Source of the DNA: Erpobdella octoculata
Taxonomy: Eukaryota; Annelida; Clitellata; Hirudinida; Erpobdellidae
Direction of reading: 5' to 3'
Length of the DNA: 64,000 nt
Assembly: GCA_963978895.1 (NCBI GenBank)
Contig: OZ022238.1
Span: 26,357,617 to 26,421,616, forward strand
The position numbers and the translations under genes are program-made. The notes below the pieces were generated by a model. It ran no database searches and had not been told where the DNA came from. It saw only the letters and a list, made by a program, of their open reading frames with translations. Below, piece after piece: positions 8,363 through 19,906 of this stretch (within the stretch, counting starts at the first letter, position 1; each line of letters begins with the position of its first letter).

Positions 8363-9281
8363 CTATATATATAAAAGGAAGTCGGGTTTGTGTTACGACA
8401 CTTATAACTCAAGAACGGCTGAACCGATTTTAGAGATTTTTGATTTATTGGATTTCTCTCAGCTTCCTTTAACAGAATAACTAAAAAAATTGACATTGAA
8501 TCATGGAGTGGCCCATGGGGACCGCAGTATGTACCCCGGTAGCTATACAGCCTTAACAGTGCGTCCTAGAAAAAATCTTCAAATGGCAAAGTTGTAGAGC
8601 ACTCTCTATTTGGTCTTACGGACAAAATAAATTTTCAATTTGGAGTTTGTGTTATCGAGATATACAGATGTTTAATTTTCCGCGACATGACATTTATGCG
8701 CAAATGGGGTAGAGCGCATGTTATTAAATTTTCTGACTATTTCATTGTTTACAATTAAAAATCTCACAGAAAAAATTAAGTAAATATCTTTTTCAATTAA
8801 AATAAAAATAAAATAATTGTTTATGGGCCATAAAAATATAAAAGATATTTTTAGCTTAGATATATGATTTTTAGTTTCGCATTTTCCATTTGGCATTAAC
8901 AAAGTGTCAATGCTGTTCTGTCAATATTATATTTTCGTTTGTTGGAATTAATTTGCGAGTTTTAAAGTTTTATTACTTTTAACAAAAACATTATTAATAA
9001 CAATGCCGCGACCCAGAAGATCTAATCTTTCCCAAAATAGCCGCAGGCAATTAGGCATCGGAACAATGTTAGCCAATCCACCGCGGAAGAACTGGAATTA
9101 GCGCGAGAAAGGCGCCGCGTTAGTATGGCCCGGCTTCGTGCTTCTCGAAAACACGACCGAGAGCGGAAAAGCGACCGGGAACGCGACGAAAACGGGAAAG
9201 TGGAGAAGGAAATGGGAGCGAGAGAGACAAACATTAGAAAAACCTCTAAAAACCCCGGGCAACGCCGGGTAACCCCGCTAG
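8362..9281 (+). mobile_element. Helitron, non-autonomous, both ends visible
   Basis: Starts TCTATATATATAAAAGG after an A (8361) and ends with hairpin CCCGGGCAACGCCGGG, a short spacer and CTAG (9278-9281) before T: the expected A/T target and end structures. At 9003 a frame opens with MPRPRRSNLSQNSRRQ and, after one frameshift, RERRRVSMARLRASR, which looks like the N-terminus of a Helitron Rep/helicase ORF. It then runs directly into DRERKSDRERDENG and the 3' end, so the catalytic region has been deleted. Confidence 0.75.
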
Positions 9282-9452
9282 TATATACATAAGCGTTACA
9301 GAATCATTAAATAGTGAGTGACGTGGTCTACTATTATATTAATATATTATAATATATATACGGGGAAACAAACGGAAACGGGAGAGTAAACAGGAACGGG
9401 AGAGCAAGCGGGGTAGAAAACGGGAGCAAGAGAGAAGAACGATAAAAAAATT
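9282..9452. other. Helitron 3'-arm fragment
   Basis: Contains ACGGGAGAGTAAACAGGAACGG-type purine-rich Helitron 3' spacer (9360-9450) without a terminal hairpin or CTAG. No gene. Confidence 0.4.
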
Positions 9453-10257
9453 TCAAAAACCCAAGGCATTGTATACTCGATTGATCTTCGAGATTGATTT
9501 TTTTAAATTGTCATTATTTTGTACCTTAGTAAATGTATAGTACTTTTCTTCTCTAGAAAATAAAATAAAATTATCTACAGAACCATTCCAAACTAAAAAG
9601 ATGTCGTCAATATAACGTCCATAGAAGCTAACATGTTGGTTATTGGTGACAAAAAGATCAAGTTCTTCTAAATATATATTAGCAAGGGTAGGTGAGTAAG
9701 CTTTACCCATAGCGCAACCACTTGTTTGAATGTACTTCCTATTGTTAAATAAAAAAGTGTTATGAGTCAATGAGTGTTTGAGAAGTGATATAAGAAAATC
9801 AATTTGTTTTTCATTATCAGAGTAAGAACTTAGTTTTTTCTTAGCTTCAGATAAACTTCTCAAATTAACCATATTTGTATATAACGAAGAAACATCACCA
9901 GTGATAACTAAAGGGGACCCATCAAAAGTAAAAGTCTTCAGTTTATCAATAAGGTGGTATGTATCCTTAAGGACAAACCGAAGACCCCTAGCAACTAACT
10001 TAAGATTATAGTCAAGAAAAACATTAATGTGGTTATCGACTGAGCCAATATCCGAAATGATTGGCCTACCTCGTGGGGTTCTATCATTAAACCACTTTTC
10101 TTATTCTTTATGAATTTTGGGAAGGGTATAAAAATTTCTTTCTTTTGGTCCTGCTGGAGGCTTGAGGTAATCGAACATCTTCTTATTGATTACATTATTC
10201 TTAAGACCTAGTTCAAGAATTTTTATAATATTTTCGTTATATTGACGACATCTTTTT
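9453..10257 (-). pseudogene. Penelope-like reverse transcriptase fragment (minus strand)
   Basis: Minus-strand translation gives Penelope RT motifs in order: FYTLPKIHKE, RGRPIISDIGSVDNHIN, SPLVITGDVSSLYTN, CAMGKAYSPTLANIYLEELD and the catalytic GRYIDDIFLVWNG. A stop interrupts the frame after PKIHKE, and the frame breaks again near the Met at 9870. The protein would act in target-primed reverse transcription. The 5' part and any GIY-YIG domain are missing. It faces a second fragment of the same element (10234 onward). Confidence 0.8.
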
Positions 10258-10990
10258 AGTTTGGAATGGTTCTGTAGATAATTTTATTTTATTTTCTAGA
10301 GAAGTTAACAACCTAATTCCGAGAATTTCAATCGAATTCTCTATAAATGGAAGAGAAGTTAATTTTCTCGATTTATTATTATACAAGACCTCAAATAAGA
10401 TACATCACCATACTTATTTCAAGCCAACTAACTACTTTCAATACCTTCATCCCAGGTCACATCACCCCACACATGTATTCAAGGGAATCATTAAGTCACA
10501 ATTCGTCAGGTTTGCAAGATTATCTTCCAATATCAAAGCCTATGACTCAACTTCTCGTTTTTTCATCCATAAGATGGTAGAAAGAGGATATAATCGCATA
10601 AGACTTAAAAAACACTATAAAGAGATCCGTAACCTTTTTTCAAACTATGTGCCTAAAGAAAAAAAGATAGTCGACTATGACCAAACCTTTTTCTTTGTAG
10701 GTAACCATGGTCCAAACGCCATTGAAAGTTTTTCTAATTTTAAGAATATTATTAGAAAGGTCTCCCATTTTAAGGATGCCAAATTCATTAAAGCAACAGC
10801 ATCTGACAAGAATTTACTTAGAATTCTTTTCAAAAATCCTTAATAGCTCCGTATCTCAACCCACCCCTAAAAAAACACTTTATCCTACCCTGTACCAAAA
10901 ATCCTACCACAACCAGCGCCTTATAAAATTAAGGTTCGAAAAGTTTCAAAACTTCTCATTTTGTAATTATCATTTTCTGTTTCTTTACAA
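10234..10990 (+). pseudogene. Penelope-like RT C-terminal fragment (plus strand)
   Basis: Starts inside the YIDDIF catalytic motif (10234) and continues through the thumb region (PRISIEFSINGREVNFLDL, then KPTNYFQYLHPRSHHP in a neighbouring frame, then MVERGYNRIRL at 10574) to a stop at 10843. One or two frameshifts lie between 10340 and 10570. The first about 75 bp are the reverse complement of the YIDDIF region of the opposed copy (9537-9615). No GIY-YIG domain follows. Confidence 0.75.
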
Positions 10991-11378
10991 AATTAAGTAT
11001 GTTTGTTTGTATGTATGCATATGGGTTTATATATTATTTTATTTTTCTTCATTATTTGTACATTTTGTTTTTGTATCTGTATTTATTATTATGTATATTA
11101 TATGTATATAGACAGTTTTGTATATATTTATTTTTATATAATTTTATTTTTTATATTTGCGAATGTATGTATGTATGTATATATGCATGTTTGTGCATAT
11201 ATATGTGTTTATATATATTTCTTCTATATATATTTGTATATATATTTGTTTGTATATATATGTATATATATTGTATTATATATATTTGTATATATATATA
11301 TTTGTTTTGTATATGTATATGTATATATATATATGTTTGTTTGAATTATATATATGTATATATATATGTATATATGTT

Positions 11379-11445
<67 letters not shown>

Positions 11446-11450
11446 TTTTC
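10991..11450. repeat. TATG/TA low-complexity tract
   Basis: Low-complexity TATATTTG and TATG repeats ending in a pure TA run (11382-11442). All long frames here (ICIYIY) are artefacts. Confidence 0.9.
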
Positions 11451-11494
11451 CTAATTTATAAGCTCATTTGTATTTTTAGCAAATTTTTCTTTTA

Positions 11495-11660
11495 AACTCC
11501 GCCTTGCATTTGCAAGCCAGTCCCAAGCCTGGCGAAAGGAGGAGGGAAAAGTTAAAAAGAACAAATTATGATCCACGACAGGAAGTACTTAGGTGCTTCC
11601 TACATACAGCCATTTCAGTCTTAAAACACCTGGTGTAAAAGACTATAAACTATTATAAAA
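11495..11660 (+). mobile_element. SINE-like or LINE 3'-end copy A
   Basis: About 165 bp with a conserved core (AGGAAGTACTTAGGTGCTTC, TCTTAAAACACCTGGTGTAA) ending in ACTATTATA and a poly(A) tail. Three more copies lie in reverse at 35176-35345, 43786-43950 and 62108-62280. The last about 45 bp are shared with the LINE ending at 12633. Confidence 0.7.
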
Positions 11661-12633
11661 AAAAAAAAAAAAACTATCTTAGATGCATCTGTGTATATAT
11701 GTGTCGAATTTGTATAGCAGCTGTGGGAATTTATATCCCGGAAAAAAAATGAAAATAGCTAAGAGAGTCACGAATGACGTTTGTATTTATACGGCTGAGC
11801 TAACGGCTATAAAATGCGGCTTGGAGTGGATGGCACAACCAGACGGTCCACATAAAATAGCCCTATTTACGGATTCATATAGCTTTATGATATCATTGAA
11901 AAATTCCGCAAATGCTCAAAAATCTGCTCTTGTGGAATCAGTCCTAACACTAGCATCCAACCTCTCAAAAGAAGGGAAAACAATTACCCTGATTTGGGTA
12001 CCTAGCCACGTGGGCATACGTGGAAATGAAATGGCAGATTGCCTTGCCAAAGAAGCTACCAAACATCCCGAATTAGAGATTGAGATTATGCCAGAGATAT
12101 TTGACATAAAAAGAACAATACGCAGAGAGCTTTTGAACGAATGGCAGACCAGATGGGACTCTGCTCAAGAAAGTCGACACTACTGGTCTCTCGAAAAAAA
12201 AGTCTCAAATAAAATTAAATTCAAGACAACAAACAGAAAAAAGGAAGTCATCATTTCCCGACTCCGACTTGGAAAGTGTCGGCTGAAACAAAATTTGAAG
12301 AGAATGAATCTTCATGAGACAGGTTTGTGCGAAACCTGCGGAACAGAGGAAACAATCGAGCACTGGTTGCTGCACTGCAAAGAAACGACACAACTAGGAA
12401 TGGAACTTGGGAACTTTTGTAAAAGGATCCAAAAACCAACTACACTCCAAACCATACTGAACTCGGAAACATGCCACGACATCATCTATAAATGGATACA
12501 AAATAATCCTAAAGAACTGTAAATATAGAGAAAAATTATTTAGTGTAAATAAGTATTTTTTTCATTTTGATTTTGTTTTCGCGTCTTAAAACACATGGTG
12601 TAAAAGACTATAAACTATAATAAAAAAAAATAT
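11661..12633 (+). mobile_element. 5'-truncated LINE (I-group) with RNase H and poly(A) tail
   Basis: The 11683-12522 frame (280 codons with the stop) encodes an RNase H domain (YTAELTAIKCGLEW, IALFTDSYS, WVPSHVGIRGNEMADCLAKE, giving E, D and D of the catalytic set) followed by a C-terminal zinc motif CETCGTEETIEHWLLHC. This order is typical of I-group non-LTR elements. The RT and endonuclease are absent (5' truncation). The 3'UTR ends TCTTAAAACACATGGTGTAA, ACTATAATA and poly(A) at 12633. Confidence 0.8.
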
Positions 12634-13308
<675 letters not shown>

Positions 13309-13530
13309 ATAATGTTTGACAATATTTAGAGTGGCATAAATCCTAAAGGACTTCAAGGCCACTGAAGGGTTCTTGGCTGAGGCAGCCATTTATAGGCGCC
13401 TACCCCTTTAGCAATGCGAGTGAACTCCTTGCTTAAGGGAGTTACGCTGGTGACGCCGGTGAGGCTTGAACAGCCGACCTAATGATCGACAGGCGAACGC
13501 TCTACCGCTCTGCCACCAGCGCCTCATAAA
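13309..13530 (-). mobile_element. tRNA-derived SINE
   Basis: Minus-strand head with an A box (TGGCAGAGCGG at 13505-13515) and a B-box-like GGCTGTTCAAGCC (13463-13475), followed by a central block (CTTAAGCAAGGAGTTCACTC, GCATTGCT) that recurs in the SINEs at 14.8 kb and 37.5/41.2 kb. It is not a functional tRNA: the two arms expected to form the acceptor stem do not pair. Transcription would be by RNA polymerase III. Confidence 0.7.
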
Positions 13531-14740
13531 TGTGCGAGAAAGGAAAAGCAGCTGAAAAGCTAATTCATGACACTCGACTAGCGCTGTTCTCGAGATTAAC
13601 TTTACGCCTGCCAGCTAGCAGGTTTAACGGGTGTCTTAGTGAAAATAAACACTGATTTTCCGACTTCTCACATCGTTTCGCTCATAGATATCTATGGTTT
13701 CGCTATTAGAATAATAACTCAAAGCTAAAATCCTAGAACTGAGGAACTTATAATGTTTATTAATTTATTGCTAACTTTGTCGTTAAAAATGTTGGCTCGT
13801 TGTCTCGTTGTTAATGTTGTAATTACTTTTGAAGTGTGTACACTGTGTACAGTGTGTACACTAATTCAATCGATTCTATTCTTTTGAACTTTTGTGTGGT
13901 AATTTATACCATGCTAATTATAATATTTGTTCGTTGTGTGTTTTTAACATGAACTTATTAATATTAGTAAATATTAAATATTATAAAGTGTTAAATGTGT
14001 TGAAAGTTTATGAATCAATAAATTGTTTAGATCTTAAATTTAGAGTTAAATGATGATTCGTTGGATCAAATCTTCAAATCAAAAGTTCAACAGTTCAAAT
14101 TTGGGACAAGAAGCTCAAAAAATCTCTAACTATGAGAATCCTGTGTTTATGTAAAATATATTTATAGCTTTTGAATCTTTTTTTGTATTTAAAAATCATG
14201 GCATATAAGTCTACAGTATCTATAAAATTTTTTATTGATTTGTATTCAGGTAGGAAATGGATTATTTTATTAGGGACAGATTTTCAAAATTGTTTCTTAT
14301 CATAATATTGTGTCAACCGCTTTGAAGTGTATGATAAAATATTTGCAATAAACATGTTTCAAATGAAACAACTGTGTCTTGATTTACTTTTACTGGTTCT
14401 GATTTGCGTTAGAGTTACTGTTATGTAACTTGCTTGCACACAGTGGATTATTTGATGTAGGTAAAAAAATAATTATTACAAATCTGATGTATGTGAAAAA
14501 ATTATTAGTTATAGTTATTGAAAAAATATCTCTCCCGCAGGGATCTGTGCAAGGAAAATCCTTTGGGAAAAGAATAATTTTTATGAATGATTTTAGCTTT
14601 TTTGATTAATTTTTGGGACATTATACTAGAATTATTTCTTGATAAATTTTTTATATACATGTGTATTATAGAGTTTAAAATAATATTATAATCTCCAGTT
14701 TAGGACAATTAGATTTGTTGATTATTTCGCACGTATCTCC
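13531..14740. other. Intergenic AT-rich sequence
   Basis: No gene seen. At about 13834-13861 a TGTACAC-rich palindrome (GTGTACACTGTGTACAGTG and continuing) stands out. The rest is unremarkable AT-rich DNA without repeats I can match. Confidence 0.4.
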
Positions 14741-14890
14741 TAAATCGGATTGTGTCGAACCCTATTACACCCCAGTCGTGAAACTGGTACTCATTCATCG
14801 ACCAATGAAGGATGAAAGGCTGAGTTGGTCTGAGCAGTGTGAGTGAATTCCTTGCTCAACGGAATAAGTCGCGCGTAACGTAAGCTCGCG
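14741..14890 (-). mobile_element. SINE core with cephalopod/metazoan-type domain
   Basis: Minus-strand reading gives GAGCAAGGAATTCACTCAC and CACTGCTC, then TTTCATCCTTCATTGGTCG, GAGTACCAGTTTCACGACTG. The second block closely resembles the conserved domain of Ceph-type SINEs. Upstream (14881-15030) may hold the rest of the head, but no A or B box is clear. Confidence 0.55.
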
Positions 14891-15130
14891 TCATGAATAC
14901 GGGCCCTGTTGCTCAGAAGCAACTAGAACTACCCAACCACACGAAGCCATCCGCCCGGCGAATGCAGTTGGAGACCAGCATTAAGCAACACCACCCGGAT
15001 ACATGTTTCACATACTGTGGCACCGCTACTGTCTATACAACGACTTCCTGCCTTTTTTTTAGTTTATTATTGACTCGTATCACCTTTCGATGTTTAAGTC
15101 ACGTCATAAAATAATAAAACAAATAGTCAA

Positions 15131-15806
15131 CATAACGTCTGGAAAATAATAAAAAGAAAAAAATAATAGTACTTTTTTTTCGTCCTTTCGTCTTCAGTAG
15201 TTTCAGTTGTTGCTACTTTTTCTGTCTTTGTTTTCTATGTGAGCTGGAATTCTTTCTGAATGACCCATTTGTAAACAGCGTTTCTGAGTTTTTTATGTAC
15301 AAGTATATTTTCAGTTGTTGGAGGAATATTCTTATTTAAGCAGTATTTAATGATATACCTAGTTATGAAGTTGAGCTCTTTTTGGACAAGATTGTAAGAA
15401 GTGGTCGAGTGTTTCTGGAATATCACATATGTCGCAGTGACCAGTGGGATGAAGAATCATAGATTTAAGTTGTCCGTTTAGAAGAATTCGATTTAACCGA
15501 AGTCTAGATAGAAAAATTTCTTTTTTCTGGGAGTGTCAAAGAACGAAGAAATAAGACTTGGAAGAGGTACTAGTTTTCTGTATAACTCATTAATTTCCAC
15601 AGTTTTCCTAGTGTTTTGCCATTCATTTAGAATCTTTGATTGGATTATTTTCTTGTATTCTAGAGTTTCAAGGGTAACATCTATTTGGATTTTGGTGTAA
15701 GTGGTTGCCGTTTTGGCAAGAACGTCGGCAGTTTCATTACCCTGCACGCCAATGTGGCTTGGAATCCAGACAAACTTGCATACAACCAAGGACGTCATTT
15801 CAGCAA
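15131..15806 (-). pseudogene. LINE RNase H, C-terminal part (interrupted copy)
   Basis: Minus-strand frame 15493-15798 contains CKFVWIPSHIGVQGNETADV, the C-terminal half of an RNase H domain like that at 11683-12522. A second frame (15235-15426) continues toward the C-terminus with a frameshift between. The missing N-terminal half lies 2.85 kb away at 18656-18920. Confidence 0.75.
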
Positions 15807-16770
15807 AACCTTAGGGGGGGCAAGATGTTTTAGGGGCCCACTCAGGGTCCTCTGCACCTGGGCACAAAATCTGCGCTCCCTGCATAACATCTTTTGCTTC
15901 TTTCTTCCAAAAAAATCTGATGACCGGGGAGGGGGGGGGTAGTTGGAGCCACTTTTTAAAAAAAAATTTGAAACCCTTGTTTTATTTTTCCTCCCAAAAA
16001 CCTGATGACCGGGGGAGGTCACATACCATAACATCTGAGTGATCATAAGAGCATTTCCAACTGTCTCTACGAACAAGGCTATAGCTATTAAAATCTGCTG
16101 TGAACGGTAATTAATATTGACGAACAAAAGAAGCTATAGTCATTAATTTCTGAAAAAAGTTAGTATAGTATGAATACACTGAACCCTCTTTCTGTCACCC
16201 CCATGATGTCGCCCGGGGCAGTTGCCCACCCCCTTAGCCACGCCTCTGGGCCCAATAATGCAAGTATCTACTGAATTTTTATGAAATGGATCTAGGCTAA
16301 TAGTTTATATCTTTTTTTTTGTTAACCTAAACAAGCTGGCATTTTAAATTAAGGTAATTCTAATATCGTTATTTGATAATAGTTTATCGTTCTTTATACT
16401 AGGTGTTTTAAAACTGAAATATCAGTATATGTAATATATATCAAATTATCCTGTCGTGAATCATAATTTGATATTTTTTATCCGGGTTGGGACTGGCCGC
16501 AAAAGTGTTCTTATTCGGTCTGCAGAGTGCAGAGAGGAAATCATCAGATTGCGGATTGAAGGAATTCAGGCATGCAAGAATATCACTATTTTCTGTAAAT
16601 CGTGCGTTCAACTTAGACAAAATGCAATCGATTCATGCATACAAAATCTGTGACTTATCTCGTTCTATTTTGAACTGTTCATAACTTTTTTAACACCTCT
16701 CCATCTCGACGTGGACGATCAAGCTTCCTAGTTTCTTTAGCATCTCTTCTCTCTTTTAATTTCTATGGAC

Positions 16771-18034
16771 CAGTGATTATTTCGTTAACGGTAATAGAAA
16801 TTAAAACGATAATTATTAATTCTTGCTAACGAAAACTGAAACGAAAACTAGAATAGAAAGTCAAAACGAAACTGAAATAAAAATAAAAATTAGTTAGTTA
16901 GAACGAAATAGAAATAAAAATTATTTTTTTTTTCGAAACGAAATAGAAATAGAAATAAAAATTAATTTTTTTTTTTGAAACGAAATAGAAATAGAAATAA
17001 AAATTATTTTTTTTTTTAGAAACGAAATAGAAATAAAAATAAAAAATAATTTGTTAAAACGAAATAAAAACAAAAAATATTAAAAACAAAATAAAAATTA
17101 ATTTCGCTTCTATGGTACTTCCTTTTAACATGCCTTTGTCGCTATGAAATTGTTTATTCCTTTTCTATTGTATTCGTGTTTTGGTTTGTTGTTATTTATT
17201 GAGTCAGAAATGTCGAAAGCTGGCGTTGGTTTGTCGAAAATGTTTGCTGGTCGTAATAGCGAAAGTTTAGTTTGGAATTATTTTAAATATGATGTCACTA
17301 CGAATAAAAGTGTTTGTCTAGCAAAAAAAGATAGTAACGTCGATGGTGCTATAAACCAGTGCGGTTTTCAACTGGCCGGTAAAAATCCAACAAACCTAAA
17401 GGTTAGTTAGGATATGGAAGACTTGGCAGAAGATGTGATACAGTTTTGGATTGCTCGACAGTCTATATATCTGCAACTTTCCCTCTTGGCTTTGGACATA
17501 CTGGCAGCACCTGCTTCCCAGGCATATGTGGAGAGGATATTTTCATTATGTGGCCTTTTGAGCGGAGGGAAGAGACATAGACCAAAAAAAAACTTAGAAA
17601 TGAGAGTTTTTTTAAAATTGAATAAACAGTTTCTCAATTGACTTGTGTTTAGTTACAACTGCAAAATAGAGAGATTACAAACGAAACTGAAATTAAAACT
17701 AAAACTATTATAAATTCAAAACGAAAACGAAACGGTAATAATAATTACTGATGCAAAACTAAACTGAAATTAAAATTATTGAAAAATTCAAAACTATAAC
17801 GAAACGGTAATAATAATTCCTGATGCAAAACTAAACTGAAACTAAAATTATTGAAAAATTCAAAACGAAAACGAAACGGTAATAATAATTACTGATAATT
17901 ACTGATTCAAAACTAAACTGAAATTAAAATTATTGAAAAATTCAAAACTAAAACGAAACTGTAATAATAATTCATAATGCCAAAACTAAACTGAAACTGA
18001 AACTAAATTTATTTCTGAAACGAATTAATCACTG
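16771..18034 (+). mobile_element. Miniature hAT transposon with perfect 8-bp target duplication
   Basis: Terminal inverted repeats CAGTGATTATTTCGTT and AACGAATTAATCACTG, flanked on both sides by CTATGGAC (16763-16770 and 18035-18042). Subterminal DNA is filled with short AAAACGAAACTG-like repeats at both ends. The inside encodes only the two ends of a hAT transposase (see 17144-17641). Confidence 0.92.
17144..17641 (+). pseudogene. Internally deleted hAT transposase (BED finger plus dimerisation domain)
   Basis: The first frame (17144-17410) has a BED-finger-like N-terminus (SLVWNYFKYDVTTNKSVCL, then GKNPTNLK). After one in-frame TAG (17408-17410) the same frame continues at 17414 as a hAT C-terminal dimerisation domain (QFWIARQS, LSLLALDILAAPASQAYVER, LNKQFLN at the end). 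The DDE catalytic core, several hundred residues, is missing. The product could bind DNA and dimerise but not transpose. Both ends keep protein-like sequence. Confidence 0.8.
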
Positions 18035-18655
18035 CTATGGACAACCTGCTTGGCCAGGTTATGAATAACGCTAACTATCTTTATAACCGGGACGGCATTT
18101 TTCTACATATGGCCGCATCCTATAATTACAAAAGCTTCTGTTTTTCTCTTCTCAAATCTCACTAAAACAACAAAAAATCCTACAGGGGCCCATATATAAT
18201 AACTATTGGTTCACATAAAATTCCGAAGCCCCCTAAATGATGTCCACGAGTTTTGAAAGTAACGGTCTGAAAGGTGCCCATATATTAACCATGGCCCACC
18301 TAAAAGTCAGGAGCCTACATAAAAGTCAGGGAGGGCTACATAACAGTCAGAGAAGGGCCAGTCAAAAAAAAACAGGAAAAGGCAAGTTAAAAGTTAAGAG
18401 GGACCCACTTGAGTGCCGGCGCCCACTTAAGTGTGGGGGACCGATTTAGTGTGGTGGCTCACGTGAAAACAGGGGTGGGAGCTACTTAAGTGCGGTGGAC
18501 CACTCAAGGGCGGGGAGCCCACTTAAGTGCGGGGAACCACTTTAATGCCGGGAAACCCACTGAAAAAGGGCCACTTAAGTAAGTAGGGGCCCACTTAGGT
18601 GCCGGGAGCCCACTTAAGTGCAGAGGCGATCGTACCCCCCTGCCCCCCCTAATCG

Positions 18656-18920
18656 ACGTCCATGCATACAACGTTCCTATTTCTGAAAAGATTAGTTGTA
18701 GTTTGTACGATAGATTGCTGGTAGTGAGATTTTGCAAAATTGTGACAAATGTCTTATGCTGTAAAAATTACAAGATTTTGTTGTGGATCAGATTCTAATG
18801 TATTTGATAAAAGTAAATGATTTTCATATAGATTAAGAGCTATTTTGATTGCTTCTATTTCTGCAGCAAAAATTGAAATGTTGTCCGATGTTCTTCTGGA
18901 CGGTTATTGTAAGGTTTATC
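18656..18920 (-). pseudogene. LINE RNase H, N-terminal part (interrupted copy)
   Basis: Minus-strand reading gives ISIFAAEIEAIKIALNLYE and QQNLVIFT, then, after a frameshift, LQNLTTSNLSYKLQLIFSE up to LYAWTS, where the 2.85-kb insertion begins. It joins logically with 15131-15806. Confidence 0.7.
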
Positions 18921-19556
18921 GAGAGTTGACAGTTAATCGACCCTAATTGGAAAGTCGACTAACCTGCGAAGTAGTCGATTATACTGCGAAGGAGTCGAAT
19001 ATCCTGCAAGTCGATTAACCGATGCACGCTTTGCTGTGCATGACAAAGAAACGCATCCACATGGGTCGATATAGGTATATTAACCTAAGTGACCATTGGC
19101 TCCTATAAAATTCTCTAGTCTATTTAAGGATGGCTGCTTTGTGGTGTTTTTATATAGACTATATGCTAAACACTTGTATATCAGCACTGTACTGCTGTGT
19201 CAATATTTAAAACATATTAGAAATTTTTCTGAATTATTTAAAATATTATTGAATTTTTTTTTAAATTTTGAATTGAGAGTTTGAAATTTTTTATTTTTTT
19301 ATAATTCAGTCGCTAGAGTTACGCGCTATAGGCAAGTTTCTGTATACGCCCACAAGGCACACACACAAAATAACCCTCTATCTCAACTACAAAAAAGACA
19401 AAAAACATTCTCAGGCTTTACAGTTGTTTAGCATAAATACTAAAAGCTACAGTTATAGTTTAAAACATTGGTCCTGATCGTTTCACATTCTCTGACGCGG
19501 CCCACGTTTTCAGTTATAGAATTGTACTATCGTACTGATAGTTTTTATTATGTATA
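18921..19556. other. Intergenic, short GTCGATTA repeats
   Basis: At 18930-19020 GTCGATTA/GTCGACTAACCTGCGAAG words recur 4-5 times, perhaps subterminal repeats of a DNA transposon. No gene seen in the remainder. Confidence 0.35.
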
Positions 19557-19860
19557 CTAGCTGGCAACCCGGCGTCGCCCGGGTACTTTTTTGGTTTTTT
19601 TATGTATACATTTATTCAAATAGCCTGGTCAGTTTATAATTAAAATTAAAAACACATGTTGCCTGGCCATTTTAGAATCAGTTGAAATGAGGCAATTGAG
19701 ATTATCTATATATTTAAAAATGAATGTTTGTATATATGTATATATGTATATATGTATATATGTATATATGTATATATGTATATATGTATATATGTATATA
19801 TGTATATATGTATATATGTATATATGTATATATGTATATATGTATATATGTATATATGTA

Positions 19861-19903
<43 letters not shown>

Positions 19904-19906
19904 TAA
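19557..19906. mobile_element. Helitron ends with (TATATATG)n tract
   Basis: A minus-strand Helitron 3' end (CTAG at 19557-19560 plus CCCGGCGTCGCCCGGG hairpin) and, at about 19703, a plus-strand Helitron 5' start (TCTATATATTTAAAAATG) leading into an octamer repeat TATATATG (about 19732-19870) and a TA run. The LTR element at 19907 is inserted in or beside this tract. Confidence 0.55.

Larger units (their letters stand above)
15783..18661. mobile_element. 2.85-kb insertion splitting the LINE RNase H
   Basis: The LINE is interrupted between two copies of GACGTC (15794-15799 and 18655-18660). Near each edge lies a 12-bp inverted word, TTAGGGGGGGCA (15811) and TGCCCCCCCTAA (ending about 18653). 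The left part has GC-rich blocks including a hAT-like end (CCACGCCTCTG near 16240). The right part (18180-18650) is a degenerate repeat of CCCACTTAAGTG words. A separate hAT (16771-18034) is nested inside. The family of the outer element is not clear. Confidence 0.5.

Noticed and set aside
13455..13526. Possible functional tRNA gene
   Set aside because: A and B boxes are present, but the acceptor arms do not pair and the sequence continues into a shared SINE body.
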